17,956 nucleotides of DNA from Bacillota bacterium (GTDB taxonomy: Bacteria; Bacillota; Clostridia; Oscillospirales; Oscillospiraceae), in NCBI GenBank assembly GCA_009781925.1, contig WQUU01000315.1, forward strand, positions 1-17,956, written 5' to 3'. Under the pieces are notes generated by a model that was not told where the DNA came from, ran no database searches, and saw nothing but the letters and a program-made list of their open reading frames with translations. The stretch's first letter is position 1, and every line of letters begins with the position of its first letter. Shown here piece by piece: positions 1 to 6,690 of this stretch. The translations under genes and the position numbers were made by a program.

Positions 1-2
1 TC

Positions 3-152
3 ATCTATCAAAACACGATCGACAGGGACATCATTATCTTCGGTATGCCGGCCTACGAGGCGGAGCGGGCCACGCGCGCCGGCCGCCCGCTGAGAGGCCG
101 GGTTCACAGCGGTGCGCCCCTGGCGGCATGGGATATTGACAAGGCCCAATGA
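3..152 (+). CDS. C-terminal 49 residues of an unidentified protein (5' end outside window)
   Basis: An open frame runs in from the left edge and stops at TGA 150-152. The tail begins IYQNTIDRDIIIFGMPAYEA and ends WDIDKAQ. It has a hydrophobic III-F strand followed by an Arg/Ala-rich stretch. I do not recognise the family. The frame is the only one here without early stops that gives a balanced composition. It lies upstream of, and in the same direction as, the transporter operon, so it may belong to the same catabolic locus, for example as an enzyme or a second regulator. That is a guess from position only. The stop codon overlaps the first base of a 14-bp palindrome. Confidence 0.55.
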   Translation: MYQNTIDRDIIIFGMPAYEAERATRAGRPLRGRVHSGAPLAAWDIDKAQ

Positions 153-165
153 GTTAACGTTAACT
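152..165. promoter_or_regulatory. Perfect 14-bp palindrome, candidate LacI-family operator
   Basis: AGTTAACGTTAACT is a perfect inverted repeat with a central CG. LacI-family operators typically have this architecture, and a LacI-family regulator is encoded at 5596-6672. It lies about 86 bp upstream of the nearest good -35 element, so it would have to act by looping, as an upstream site, or on a promoter I did not recognise. It has no loop, so it is a poor terminator stem although a T-run follows. Confidence 0.4.
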
Positions 166-236
166 TTTTCCAAATCTCGATTTGACCTGGGGGACAAGAG
201 GGAGAGAACCTAAAATATAGACAACAGAAACCATGT

Positions 237-252
237 AAAACTATTTAGTTTT
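237..252. promoter_or_regulatory. Dyad overlapping the -35 of the leader promoter
   Basis: AAAACTA-TT-TAGTTTT is a perfect 7-bp inverted repeat with a 2-bp centre. Its right arm overlaps the TTGACG -35 hexamer at 251-256. That position suits an operator blocking RNA polymerase. It is A/T-rich, so chance is not excluded, and the cognate regulator is unknown. Confidence 0.3.
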
Positions 253-280
253 GACGAATCACTCTTTGACCCCCTAAAAT
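251..280 (+). promoter_or_regulatory. Candidate sigma-70-type promoter of the transporter operon (P1)
   Basis: TTGACG (251-256) and TAAAAT (275-280) are separated by 18 bp in an A/T-rich leader, about 135 bp upstream of the binding-protein start. A dyad overlaps the -35. Confidence 0.4.
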
Positions 281-294
281 ATGAATAAAATATG

Positions 295-323
295 TTGACA
301 TTTTCTCGGCAATGTATTATTTT
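295..323 (+). promoter_or_regulatory. Candidate sigma-70-type promoter of the transporter operon (P2)
   Basis: A perfect TTGACA (295-300) is followed after 17 bp by TATTTT (318-323). A better -10 match, TATTAT at 315-320, sits at a short 14-bp spacing. It is the promoter closest to the binding-protein gene and gives a leader of roughly 85 nt. Confidence 0.45.
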
Positions 324-416
324 TAAGGAAGCAAGAAAAAGGTTTACCCAATTCAGACGCGAAGCAATGTCTCGGCAAGAAACCGACCCCAAATTATGAT
401 GCATGGAGGAATCAAA

Positions 417-1802
417 ATGAAGAAGTCATTAGCTCTTTTCCTGGCGGTTCTTATGGTGTTTGCGCTTGTCGCCTGCGGGAACGGAGGGACTGCCACTACA
501 GCCCCCGCCACCACGGCTCCGGCCACTACCGCTCCGGCGACCACGACGACCACGGCCCCGGCGACCACCGCTCCGGCGGCCACCACAGACCCCGCAAGCA
601 TGACCGGCGACCTGCGCGTCACGTACCAGGCGTGGATGGCCAGTAAGTACGACTTCGACAAAATGAAGGCGGATTTTGAGGCCAACCACCCCGGCGTTAA
701 CGTCGTTTACGCCCAGGTCGATACAGCCGACGTCACCACCAATATGCTCCAGTGGTCCCAGGGCAAGACGGACTGCGACATCGCCATCGGCGGCAGCCGC
801 GAGATGGCCGTCCAGTACGCGGCAAAAGGTTACATCATCCCCTTTGACGACAGCTTCTTTACCGGCGATCTGGCCAAGGACAAATTCTTCGCGCCCTTCC
901 TGGAACTCGGCAATATTGAGGGCACACAGTACATGGTGCCCTTCACCGGTGAGGTCATGTTCATCGTCTGCAACACACAGCTGATGAAAAACGCGGGGCT
1001 CGTCAACGCGGACGGCACCATCACCGCCCCCAAGACCTGGGACGACCTCTACAATTACGCCAAAGCGGCCACAGTGAAAAATGGAGATAAGCTTGTCACA
1101 ACCGGCCTCTCCATCGACTGGGGCGCCAACTTTATGACCTACTCCTATCTCTCCTCCCTGCAGGGCATCAAGGGGAACATCTTTGAGGCGGACGGGCACA
1201 CCATCGACTTTACCAGCGACAGCGTGACCTACCTGCTCAACATGTGGCGCCAGCTCGTGGCGGACGGCTTCACGCCCACCGATACCTTCGCCGACAATGA
1301 CGCCGGGCGCACCAACTTTAAAGCCGGCAATGTCGCGATGCTGATGACGGCGGCTTCCCGCTGGATTGAGAGCCAGACCAACCTCGGCGGCCCCGGCACC
1401 ACCTCCCTCATCCCGATCCCCGGCACCGACACGAACGGTTCGCTGGTGTACATCCACGGCGCGGTCATCCCGGTGTTCTCCCCGAAGATTGAACTCGCGA
1501 AGCTCTTTATCAAGGAGGAGCTGCTCAATTCGGATGTTCAAAAGAACGCCATGAACAAGACCGGCAAGATGTCCCCGCTGCTGGCCAACTATCAGGGCCT
1601 TACCGATCCCTATTGGCCGGTCGTCATCCAGGCGACCGAAAACGGCATCACAACTCCGCTCTACAAGGACTTCTCCAAGCTCGACACCGGTATCCAGACG
1701 GAGCTCCAAAAGTGCATCTCCGGCGCGCAGTCCGTCGCGGATACGCAGAAGAATTTGAGCACCCTGATCCAGAGCCTCGATCTGACGACAGGCTTAAAAT
1801 AG
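417..1802 (+). CDS. Sugar ABC transporter substrate-binding lipoprotein
   Basis: 461-residue extracellular solute-binding protein of the carbohydrate (CUT1-like) group. It is expected to capture an oligosaccharide or sugar acid outside the membrane and deliver it to the permeases encoded next. Residues 1-19 form a lipoprotein signal peptide (MKK, hydrophobic core) with lipobox LVAC. Cys20 is the predicted lipid anchor. Residues 24 to about 60 are a low-complexity Thr/Ala/Pro linker of repeated ATTAP units, a spacer between membrane and binding domain. The mature domain shows family features such as the MVPFTGEVMFIVCNTQLM segment and a C-terminal helical region. The start at 417 is chosen over an in-frame ATG at 396 because GGAGGA (405-410) sits 6 nt before it and the signal peptide begins there. 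It is the first gene of the operon, followed by a strong intercistronic hairpin. The ligand cannot be read from sequence. The downstream uronate isomerase suggests uronic-acid-containing glycans. Confidence 0.93.
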   Translation: MKKSLALFLAVLMVFALVACGNGGTATTAPATTAPATTAPATTTTTAPATTAPAATTDPASMTGDLRVTYQAWMASKYDFDKMKADFEANHPGVNVVYAQVDTADVTTNMLQWSQGKTDCDIAIGGSREMAVQYAAKGYIIPFDDSFFTGDLAKDKFFAPFLELGNIEGTQYMVPFTGEVMFIVCNTQLMKNAGLVNADGTITAPKTWDDLYNYAKAATVKNGDKLVTTGLSIDWGANFMTYSYLSSLQGIKGNIFEADGHTIDFTSDSVTYLLNMWRQLVADGFTPTDTFADNDAGRTNFKAGNVAMLMTAASRWIESQTNLGGPGTTSLIPIPGTDTNGSLVYIHGAVIPVFSPKIELAKLFIKEELLNSDVQKNAMNKTGKMSPLLANYQGLTDPYWPVVIQATENGITTPLYKDFSKLDTGIQTELQKCISGAQSVADTQKNLSTLIQSLDLTTGLK

Positions 1803-1825
1803 CGAACGATTAAAGGATGCCTGTT

Positions 1826-1869
1826 GGGGAGTTGCGGCCGTATTGAAGCAAGTGTGGCCGCAATTCCCT
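1826..1869 (+). promoter_or_regulatory. Intercistronic hairpin between binding protein and permease genes
   Basis: GGGAGTTGCGGCC (1827-1839) pairs with GGCCGCAATTCCC (1856-1868): 13 bp with one G-U and a 16-nt loop. A further G-U pair (1826/1869) is possible. No T-run follows, so it is not a standard intrinsic terminator. In other binding-protein operons such hairpins protect the upstream mRNA from 3' decay and keep binding-protein levels above permease levels. That role is inferred here. Confidence 0.6.
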
Positions 1870-1893
1870 TAACTGATAGAGAAGGGGATGTCG

Positions 1894-2862
1894 ATGAGGA
1901 GAGGATCAAGCCGCCGTCTGAATAAACAGTTCCCGGGGTATGCGTTTATGCTTCCGGGTTTCCTATTTATTGCGGTTTATATGGCGTATCCGATGATACG
2001 CTCGCTGTACCTCGGCTTTACGCAGTACAATTTTGCCTTTGACGACAAGCCAATTTTTGTCTGGTTCGCAAACTATGTCAAGATGTTCAGCGATACCTAT
2101 TTTCTCGACGCGCTGAAAAATACCGCCGTCTTTACGGTCGTGTTTCTTCCGAGCGTCATCATCATTTCATTGGTTATTGCCCTTCTGCTGGATCACGGTG
2201 TCCGCGCCTCCGCGTTCTTCCGGACTTGCATCTTCCTGCCGGTGATTGTGCCGCTGTCGCTGTCCGGCATCATTTTCCAGTGGATCCTCAATCAGAACTA
2301 CGGCCTGCTCAACTGGTTTCTCTCGGATGTTCTCCACCTTGGAGGCCTGGCGCAAAACTGGCTGGGCGACCCGACCTGGGCGATGGTCAGTATCATCGTG
2401 GTCAGCCTGTGGAAAAACATTGGGCTCCTGGTGGTCATGTTCATGGCGGGGCTGCAGTCCATCTCCAACGACATCATCGAGGCCTCGCGCATTGACGGCG
2501 CCAACGTGATGCAGCGGACGTTCAAGATCGTTCTCCCCAACATCCGGGAGAGCTTTGTCATCTGCGGCATCTGGGCGATCATCCAAGCCGTAAAGGTCTT
2601 TGAGCAGCCGTTTATTATGACCAACGGCGGCCCGGGGACAGCCACTCTTGTGCTATACCAATACACGTGGCTGAACGCTTTCAAATACTTTGAAATGGGC
2701 TATGCCTCGTCCATCGCGTATTTCATGGGCATTGTCATATTGACGCTCTCCCTGCTGAATATGCGCATCAACAGGAGCGACGGGGATAGAGACGAGGCAA
2801 AACGGAAAAAAGAGCGCCGCCGCGCCATGCAGGCGGGAAAGAAACTGGGGGCGGGCGTATGA
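1894..2862 (+). CDS. Sugar ABC transporter permease, MalF/UgpA type
   Basis: 322-residue integral membrane subunit (binding-protein-dependent transport inner membrane component). It forms half of the translocation pore. A first transmembrane helix (about residues 15-35, LPGFLFIAVYMAYP) follows a basic N-terminus, and five more hydrophobic segments lie between about residues 78 and 300. The EAA loop that docks the ATPase is at about 196-219 (EASRIDGANVMQRTFKIVLP). The C-terminus is strongly basic (KRKKERRR). I prefer ATG 1894 because AAGGGG (1882-1887) lies 6 nt upstream. An in-frame ATG at 1888 abuts that sequence and adds two residues. The stop overlaps the next gene as ATGA, indicating translational coupling. 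The longer N-terminal extension of E. coli MalF is absent, as usual for Gram-positive homologues. Confidence 0.93.
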   Translation: MRRGSSRRLNKQFPGYAFMLPGFLFIAVYMAYPMIRSLYLGFTQYNFAFDDKPIFVWFANYVKMFSDTYFLDALKNTAVFTVVFLPSVIIISLVIALLLDHGVRASAFFRTCIFLPVIVPLSLSGIIFQWILNQNYGLLNWFLSDVLHLGGLAQNWLGDPTWAMVSIIVVSLWKNIGLLVVMFMAGLQSISNDIIEASRIDGANVMQRTFKIVLPNIRESFVICGIWAIIQAVKVFEQPFIMTNGGPGTATLVLYQYTWLNAFKYFEMGYASSIAYFMGIVILTLSLLNMRINRSDGDRDEAKRKKERRRAMQAGKKLGAGV

Positions 2863-3698
2863 AAAAGAAATTCAGTGCCGCCAATCTCATTATTTTTATT
2901 GTTCTCGCCGTCATATCCTTTGTGTTCATCGTACCGTTTCTGTGGACGCTGCTCACCTCGGTCAAAACAGACGCGGAGATCTATACGTCGTCCATCGTGA
3001 TCATCCCCAGCCAGGTGACCTTTGAGCATTATATCAAAGTCATTACCAAGATGGGCGAATTCCTAAAGTTTTTTAGGAATTCGGTGGTTACGTCTTTCTT
3101 TAGCGTGCTGTTCGTGGTCATCTTCAGCGCCACGATGGGCTACGCTTTCGCCAAGCTCCGGTTCAAATTCAAAAATATCTATCTCGGCTTTATCCTGATG
3201 ATCCTTACGCTGCCCTATGTCATCTATCTCATTCCGATCTACCTCATGGAGTCGAAATTAAACCTCATAAACACCAATACGGGCCTAATCCTCCCGTACA
3301 TCGCGACAAACCTGCCGATGGCCGTGTTTATCATGAGAGGCCAGTTCAACGGCGTACCGGATTCGCTGAGCGAGGCCGCGATCATCGACGGCTGTAACAT
3401 GTGGCAGGTGTTTAGGCGGGTTGTCCTGCCGGTGGTAAAGCCCGGCATTGCGACGGTCATTATCTTCACCTTTATCAACGTGTGGGGTGAATTTACCTAC
3501 GCGAGAACGCTGACCTCCACCTCCGCCGCTCAGACGCTGCCGGTCGGGATCACGTTTCTGCGGGACGAGGCCGCTTCCTGGCAATACGGCACACTGACCG
3601 CCACGATCACCATGTCCCTCATCCCTCTGCTGGCCATCTTCCTGAGTATGCAAAAATATTTCATCAAAGGAATCTTAGAGGGCGCGCTGAAGGGTTAA
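2859..3698 (+). CDS. Sugar ABC transporter permease, MalG/UgpE type
   Basis: 279-residue second membrane subunit of the importer. About six hydrophobic segments begin with residues 9-33. The EAA loop is at about 172-195 (SEAAIIDGCNMWQVFRRVVL). The ending YFIKGILEGALKG is the typical MalG-like C-terminus (the x-G-x-x-x-GAxKG form), which in the family contacts the ATPase. The length matches the family (270-290). The start codon overlaps the stop of the preceding permease by 4 nt, so the two subunits should be made in equal amounts. 64 nt separate it from the DUF624 gene. I see no strong terminator in that gap. Confidence 0.94.
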   Translation: MKKKFSAANLIIFIVLAVISFVFIVPFLWTLLTSVKTDAEIYTSSIVIIPSQVTFEHYIKVITKMGEFLKFFRNSVVTSFFSVLFVVIFSATMGYAFAKLRFKFKNIYLGFILMILTLPYVIYLIPIYLMESKLNLINTNTGLILPYIATNLPMAVFIMRGQFNGVPDSLSEAAIIDGCNMWQVFRRVVLPVVKPGIATVIIFTFINVWGEFTYARTLTSTSAAQTLPVGITFLRDEAASWQYGTLTATITMSLIPLLAIFLSMQKYFIKGILEGALKG

Positions 3699-3762
3699 AC
3701 TGCCGCGAGGAAGTGTCTGTAAATCGACAGTTGCGCCCGGTAACGCGACCAAGGAGAGCGCT

Positions 3763-4443
3763 ATGGCAATGTTTGAGAGAGGAATATTCAGCGTGCGGCT
3801 TCCGGCGGAAGGGAGCACGGAAAAACAAGGCATGCCGCTGTTTTTCAGCATTCTGTTTCAAAATGTGTCCGAACTGCTGCGGCTAAATCTGCTGTTTCTG
3901 CTGTTTTGCCTTCCGGTGGTCACGATACCAGCGGCGATAACCGCCATGAGCAATGTCACGTTTAAAATGGTCAGGGAGGAAGTGTTCTTTTTCCGGGAGG
4001 ATTTTATCGGGGCTTTCCGGCAGAATTTTTGGAAGTCGCTCGCCCTGGGAGGCCCGGCGCTTGTGATTTTGGCTGCGGCAGTTTTCCTCATTCCGTTTTA
4101 CAGATCGGCGGTAGCGGTCAGCCCGGTGTTTTACGCCCCCTTGGCCCTCGTGGCGCTGACAGTAATTTTCGTCTTCCTCATGAGCCTGTATGTCTTCCCT
4201 TTGCTTGCGGCGGTTGAGCTGTCAATCGGCAAAATCATCCGCAACGCGGCGCTTCTGGCTCTTGTGCGGCTCCCCTATAACGCCCTGGCGCTTTTAAGCG
4301 CGGCGTTTCTCCTGCTCCTGGTGATACTGACGCTTCCGGTGTCGCTTCTGATCATTGCGGCCTGCCTTTTCTCCCTGTTCAGCTTGATCGGCTCGTTCTG
4401 CGCCTGGAGCGGGATTCGCAAATATGTCGTGAAAGGCGGATAA
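3763..4443 (+). CDS. DUF624 / YesL-family membrane protein
   Basis: 226-residue membrane protein. Hydrophobic segments lie at about residues 38-60, 93-112, 122-150 and 173-210. The N-terminal part (PLFFSILFQNVSELLRLNLL, then LPVVTIPAAITAM) and an aromatic-rich loop (EEVFFFREDFIGAFRQNFWK) match the DUF624/YesL pattern. Members are commonly encoded inside CUT1 sugar ABC operons, such as the yes rhamnogalacturonan cluster of Bacillus. Their biochemical role is not established, and an accessory function for the importer is assumed from context. AAGGAG (3751-3756) lies 6 nt before the ATG. The gene ends 4 nt before the apparent ATC start of the ATPase gene, so the two are probably translationally coupled. 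Confidence 0.85.
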   Translation: MAMFERGIFSVRLPAEGSTEKQGMPLFFSILFQNVSELLRLNLLFLLFCLPVVTIPAAITAMSNVTFKMVREEVFFFREDFIGAFRQNFWKSLALGGPALVILAAAVFLIPFYRSAVAVSPVFYAPLALVALTVIFVFLMSLYVFPLLAAVELSIGKIIRNAALLALVRLPYNALALLSAAFLLLLVILTLPVSLLIIAACLFSLFSLIGSFCAWSGIRKYVVKGG

Positions 4444-4447
4444 ACCG

Positions 4448-5566
4448 ATCGCACGGGTTAGCCTGCAAAACATAAAAAAGGTATATGGCGGGGATATCGC
4501 CGCCGTCACCGACTTCAGTCTGGATATCGCGGACGGGGAGTTTGTTGTCCTCGTCGGCCCTTCGGGCTGCGGAAAATCCACCGTCCTGCGCATGATCGCG
4601 GGGCTGGAGGAGGTCACCTCGGGGGAGATCATGATTGACGGGATCGTCGTCAACGACATGCCCGCCAAGGATCGGGACATCGCGATGATCTTTCAGACCT
4701 ACACCCTCTATCCCCAGATGACGGTGTATAACAATCTGGCCTTTACCCTCCGGCTTAAAAAAGAGAATCGGAGGGAGATCGACCGGAGGGTTCGGGGCGC
4801 GGCTGAGATTCTGGGGATCACCAAACTGCTCGCGAGAAAACCGCGCGCCCTGTCAGGGGGGCAACGCCAGCGTGTGGCGATCGGCAGGGCAATCGTCCGC
4901 AATCCCAAGGCCTTTCTGATGGACGAACCGCTGTCTAACCTTGACGCCGCCCTCCGCAATCAGATGCGCGCCGAAATCGCGAAGCTCAGCCAGCGGATCC
5001 CCGCCGCCTTTCTCTATGTCACCCACGACCAGACCGAGGCCATGACTCTGGGCGACCGGATCGTGATCATGAGAGACGGTTTTATCCAGCAGATCGGCGC
5101 CCCGGAGCAGGTTTTTGAGCATCCGGCAAATCTGTTTGTCGCGGGATTTATCGGCAGCCCGCAGATGAATTTTTTTGACGCCGGACTCCAGGTGGAGAAC
5201 GGCCGGTATCTCCTGTCAATTTTGGGTAGGGAGCTCGTCCTCCCGGACGAAAAACGGGAGATTTTGAGGAAAAATAACGTCGGGCCCGGCGCAGTTATAG
5301 CCGGGATCCGGCCCGAGCACATCAACCTGAGCGGCCTCGATTCCGCCTGGAACGCCGTGGGCCGCGTGGACGTCTGTGAGATGATGGGCAGCACGATTCA
5401 GGTTCGCCTGTCCGCCGAGGGACAGGAGGTGGTCGCGATCCTCCGGCGGGCGGATATCCCGGAAGCCTGCGGAATATTCAAGCCGGACGGCGAGATCAGC
5501 TTTACATTTGGGTCAAATATGTTATACTTGTTCGATAAGGCCACCGAAAAAAACATATTGGGCTGA
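4448..5566 (+). CDS. Sugar ABC transporter ATPase, MsmX/UgpC/MalK type, apparent ATC start
   Basis: About 372 residues, the usual length for the family. It is the ATP-hydrolysing subunit that drives the importer. Walker A GPSGCGKST is at 37-45, the Q-loop FQTYTLYP near 82-89, signature LSGGQ at 135-139, Walker B FLMDEP with D159/E160, and H-loop YVTHDQTEA after that. The last ~130 residues form the MalK-like regulatory domain (GIRPEHINL). The first ATG, GTG or TTG in this frame is at 4592, already past Walker A, and an in-frame stop lies at 4430-4432. Homology continues upstream to codon 4448 (ATC), where ARVSLQNIKKVYGG aligns with the normal 'M-A-x-V-x-L' start. AAGGCGGA lies 7-8 nt before it. 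I therefore infer an ATC start, or an ATG mutated or misread to ATC. CTG at 4463 is a weaker alternative. Confidence 0.88.
   Translation: MARVSLQNIKKVYGGDIAAVTDFSLDIADGEFVVLVGPSGCGKSTVLRMIAGLEEVTSGEIMIDGIVVNDMPAKDRDIAMIFQTYTLYPQMTVYNNLAFTLRLKKENRREIDRRVRGAAEILGITKLLARKPRALSGGQRQRVAIGRAIVRNPKAFLMDEPLSNLDAALRNQMRAEIAKLSQRIPAAFLYVTHDQTEAMTLGDRIVIMRDGFIQQIGAPEQVFEHPANLFVAGFIGSPQMNFFDAGLQVENGRYLLSILGRELVLPDEKREILRKNNVGPGAVIAGIRPEHINLSGLDSAWNAVGRVDVCEMMGSTIQVRLSAEGQEVVAILRRADIPEACGIFKPDGEISFTFGSNMLYLFDKATEKNILG
5501..5528 (+). promoter_or_regulatory. Internal promoter upstream of the LacI-family gene
   Basis: TTTACA (5501-5506), a 16-bp spacer and TATACT (5523-5528) preceded by TGT form an extended -10 promoter inside the 3' end of the ATPase gene. 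It would give the regulator and UxaC their own transcript, with a leader of about 60 nt. Confidence 0.45.
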
Positions 5567-5595
5567 AGAGGTTGAGGCGCTAGGGAGTGTGACAT

Positions 5596-6672
5596 ATGGC
5601 GGAGAAGATTTGTACCATAAAGGACATCGCGGCGGCGCTTGGCGTGTCCGCGACAACAGTTCACAAGGTTCTCTACAATAAAAAAGGGGTCGGCGACGAG
5701 ACCCGGCAAAAAATACTCAACTATGTCGGCCAAAACAACTTCCGGCTCAATAAAGCCGCGTCCGCTCTGAAACGCAAGCCGATCAAGTTGGCGGCTCTGT
5801 TGATAGAGCCTGTCCGATCCAGGCGCTTTTTTTATGCCGACATTTTAAGCGGCGTGGCGAGCGCCCTGTCCGATCTGATGCCCTTTAATGTCGAACTTGT
5901 AAAATATTATTCCCCCCTGGAGGGCGGCGCGCAGGTTGAGATTTTGGAGCGGTTTCTACAGGAGCGCGGCGATGAGACAGACGGCCTGCTCCTCGTCCCA
6001 GCCCACGAGTCCAAGCTGACGGAAGTGTTGGGAAAAATCGCCAAAAAGGGCATTAAGATCGTCACCGTGAACAGCGATACGGAGACCGGCTCGCGGCACG
6101 CCTGCGTCACCAGCGACGCGCAGATGTCCGGCGAACTGGCCGGCGAGCTGCTGTGCGATCTGGGGATCGGCAGGGGCGGCCAGGTTTTGCTGCTCGGCGG
6201 CAACCGCGACATGTATAACCACCAGCGCACTTCCCGCTCCTTTCTGGCTTATATGCAGCAGGAGCGCCCTGACGTTGATATTCTTGAAATCTATGACAGC
6301 CAGGACGCGGACGGCGTGGAGCGCAAATTGAGGAAATTTTTGAGGCTGTTTGAGGGCGTTGCGGGCATCTATTGCAACACCAGCATCAACACCCTGAATA
6401 TGTGTAAAATCGTCCGCGATATGGATCTGGGCGGGAAGCTGCCGGTTATCGGCAGCGACGTATTCGCGGAATTGATCCCCTATTTTGAAGACAGGACGCT
6501 CACAGCTGTCATATACCAAAACCCCACGCAGCAAGGCTATCAGGGGCTTCAGACCCTTTTTGAGCTGACGACGGGGGGAACCCGCGTGCCGGAGCGTTTT
6601 GAGATGCGTACCGGCATCACTTTCCGCAGTAACGCCCGGAGTTTTTTGGGCGGCAAGGCGGAGTTAGTTTGA
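5596..6672 (+). CDS. LacI-family transcriptional regulator
   Basis: 358-residue sugar-responsive DNA-binding protein. The N-terminal helix-turn-helix (about residues 6-26, TIKDIAAALGVSATTVHKV) is followed by the hinge-proximal NFRLNKAASALKRKP segment. The rest is a periplasmic-binding-protein-like effector domain, including SDAQMSGELAGELL, VLLLGG and PVIGSDVF. The recognition helix reads TTVHKVLYNKKGV rather than the common TTVSRVLNG, so its operator may deviate from the CcpA/PurR consensus. It sits between the transporter and uronate isomerase genes and probably controls both in response to a uronate or glycan intermediate. AGGGAG (5582-5587) lies 8 nt before the ATG. The 14-bp palindrome at 152-165 is a candidate target. 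Repressor or activator mode cannot be told from sequence. Confidence 0.9.
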   Translation: MAEKICTIKDIAAALGVSATTVHKVLYNKKGVGDETRQKILNYVGQNNFRLNKAASALKRKPIKLAALLIEPVRSRRFFYADILSGVASALSDLMPFNVELVKYYSPLEGGAQVEILERFLQERGDETDGLLLVPAHESKLTEVLGKIAKKGIKIVTVNSDTETGSRHACVTSDAQMSGELAGELLCDLGIGRGGQVLLLGGNRDMYNHQRTSRSFLAYMQQERPDVDILEIYDSQDADGVERKLRKFLRLFEGVAGIYCNTSINTLNMCKIVRDMDLGGKLPVIGSDVFAELIPYFEDRTLTAVIYQNPTQQGYQGLQTLFELTTGGTRVPERFEMRTGITFRSNARSFLGGKAELV

Positions 6673-6690
6673 GATAAGGAGATAAAGGAC

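Noticed and set aside
152..170. Palindrome plus T-run as a terminator of the upstream gene
   Set aside because: The 14-bp palindrome has no loop, so the RNA hairpin would lose its central pairs and be A/U-rich and weak. An operator is more likely.
490..600. ATTAP-coding repeats as a CRISPR or variable tandem repeat
   Set aside because: The repeats are degenerate at the DNA level and encode an ordinary Thr/Ala/Pro lipoprotein linker. There are no spacers.
429..1709. Long open frame antisense to the binding-protein gene
   Set aside because: It mirrors codon bias of the real gene on the other strand. Its Gly/Arg- and Val/Asp-rich translation matches no protein pattern, and the plus strand has a clear lipoprotein.
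3699..3762. Terminator or attenuator between the second permease and the DUF624 gene
   Set aside because: Only short 4-5 bp inverted repeats (such as AACTG/CAGTT) and no T-run were found.
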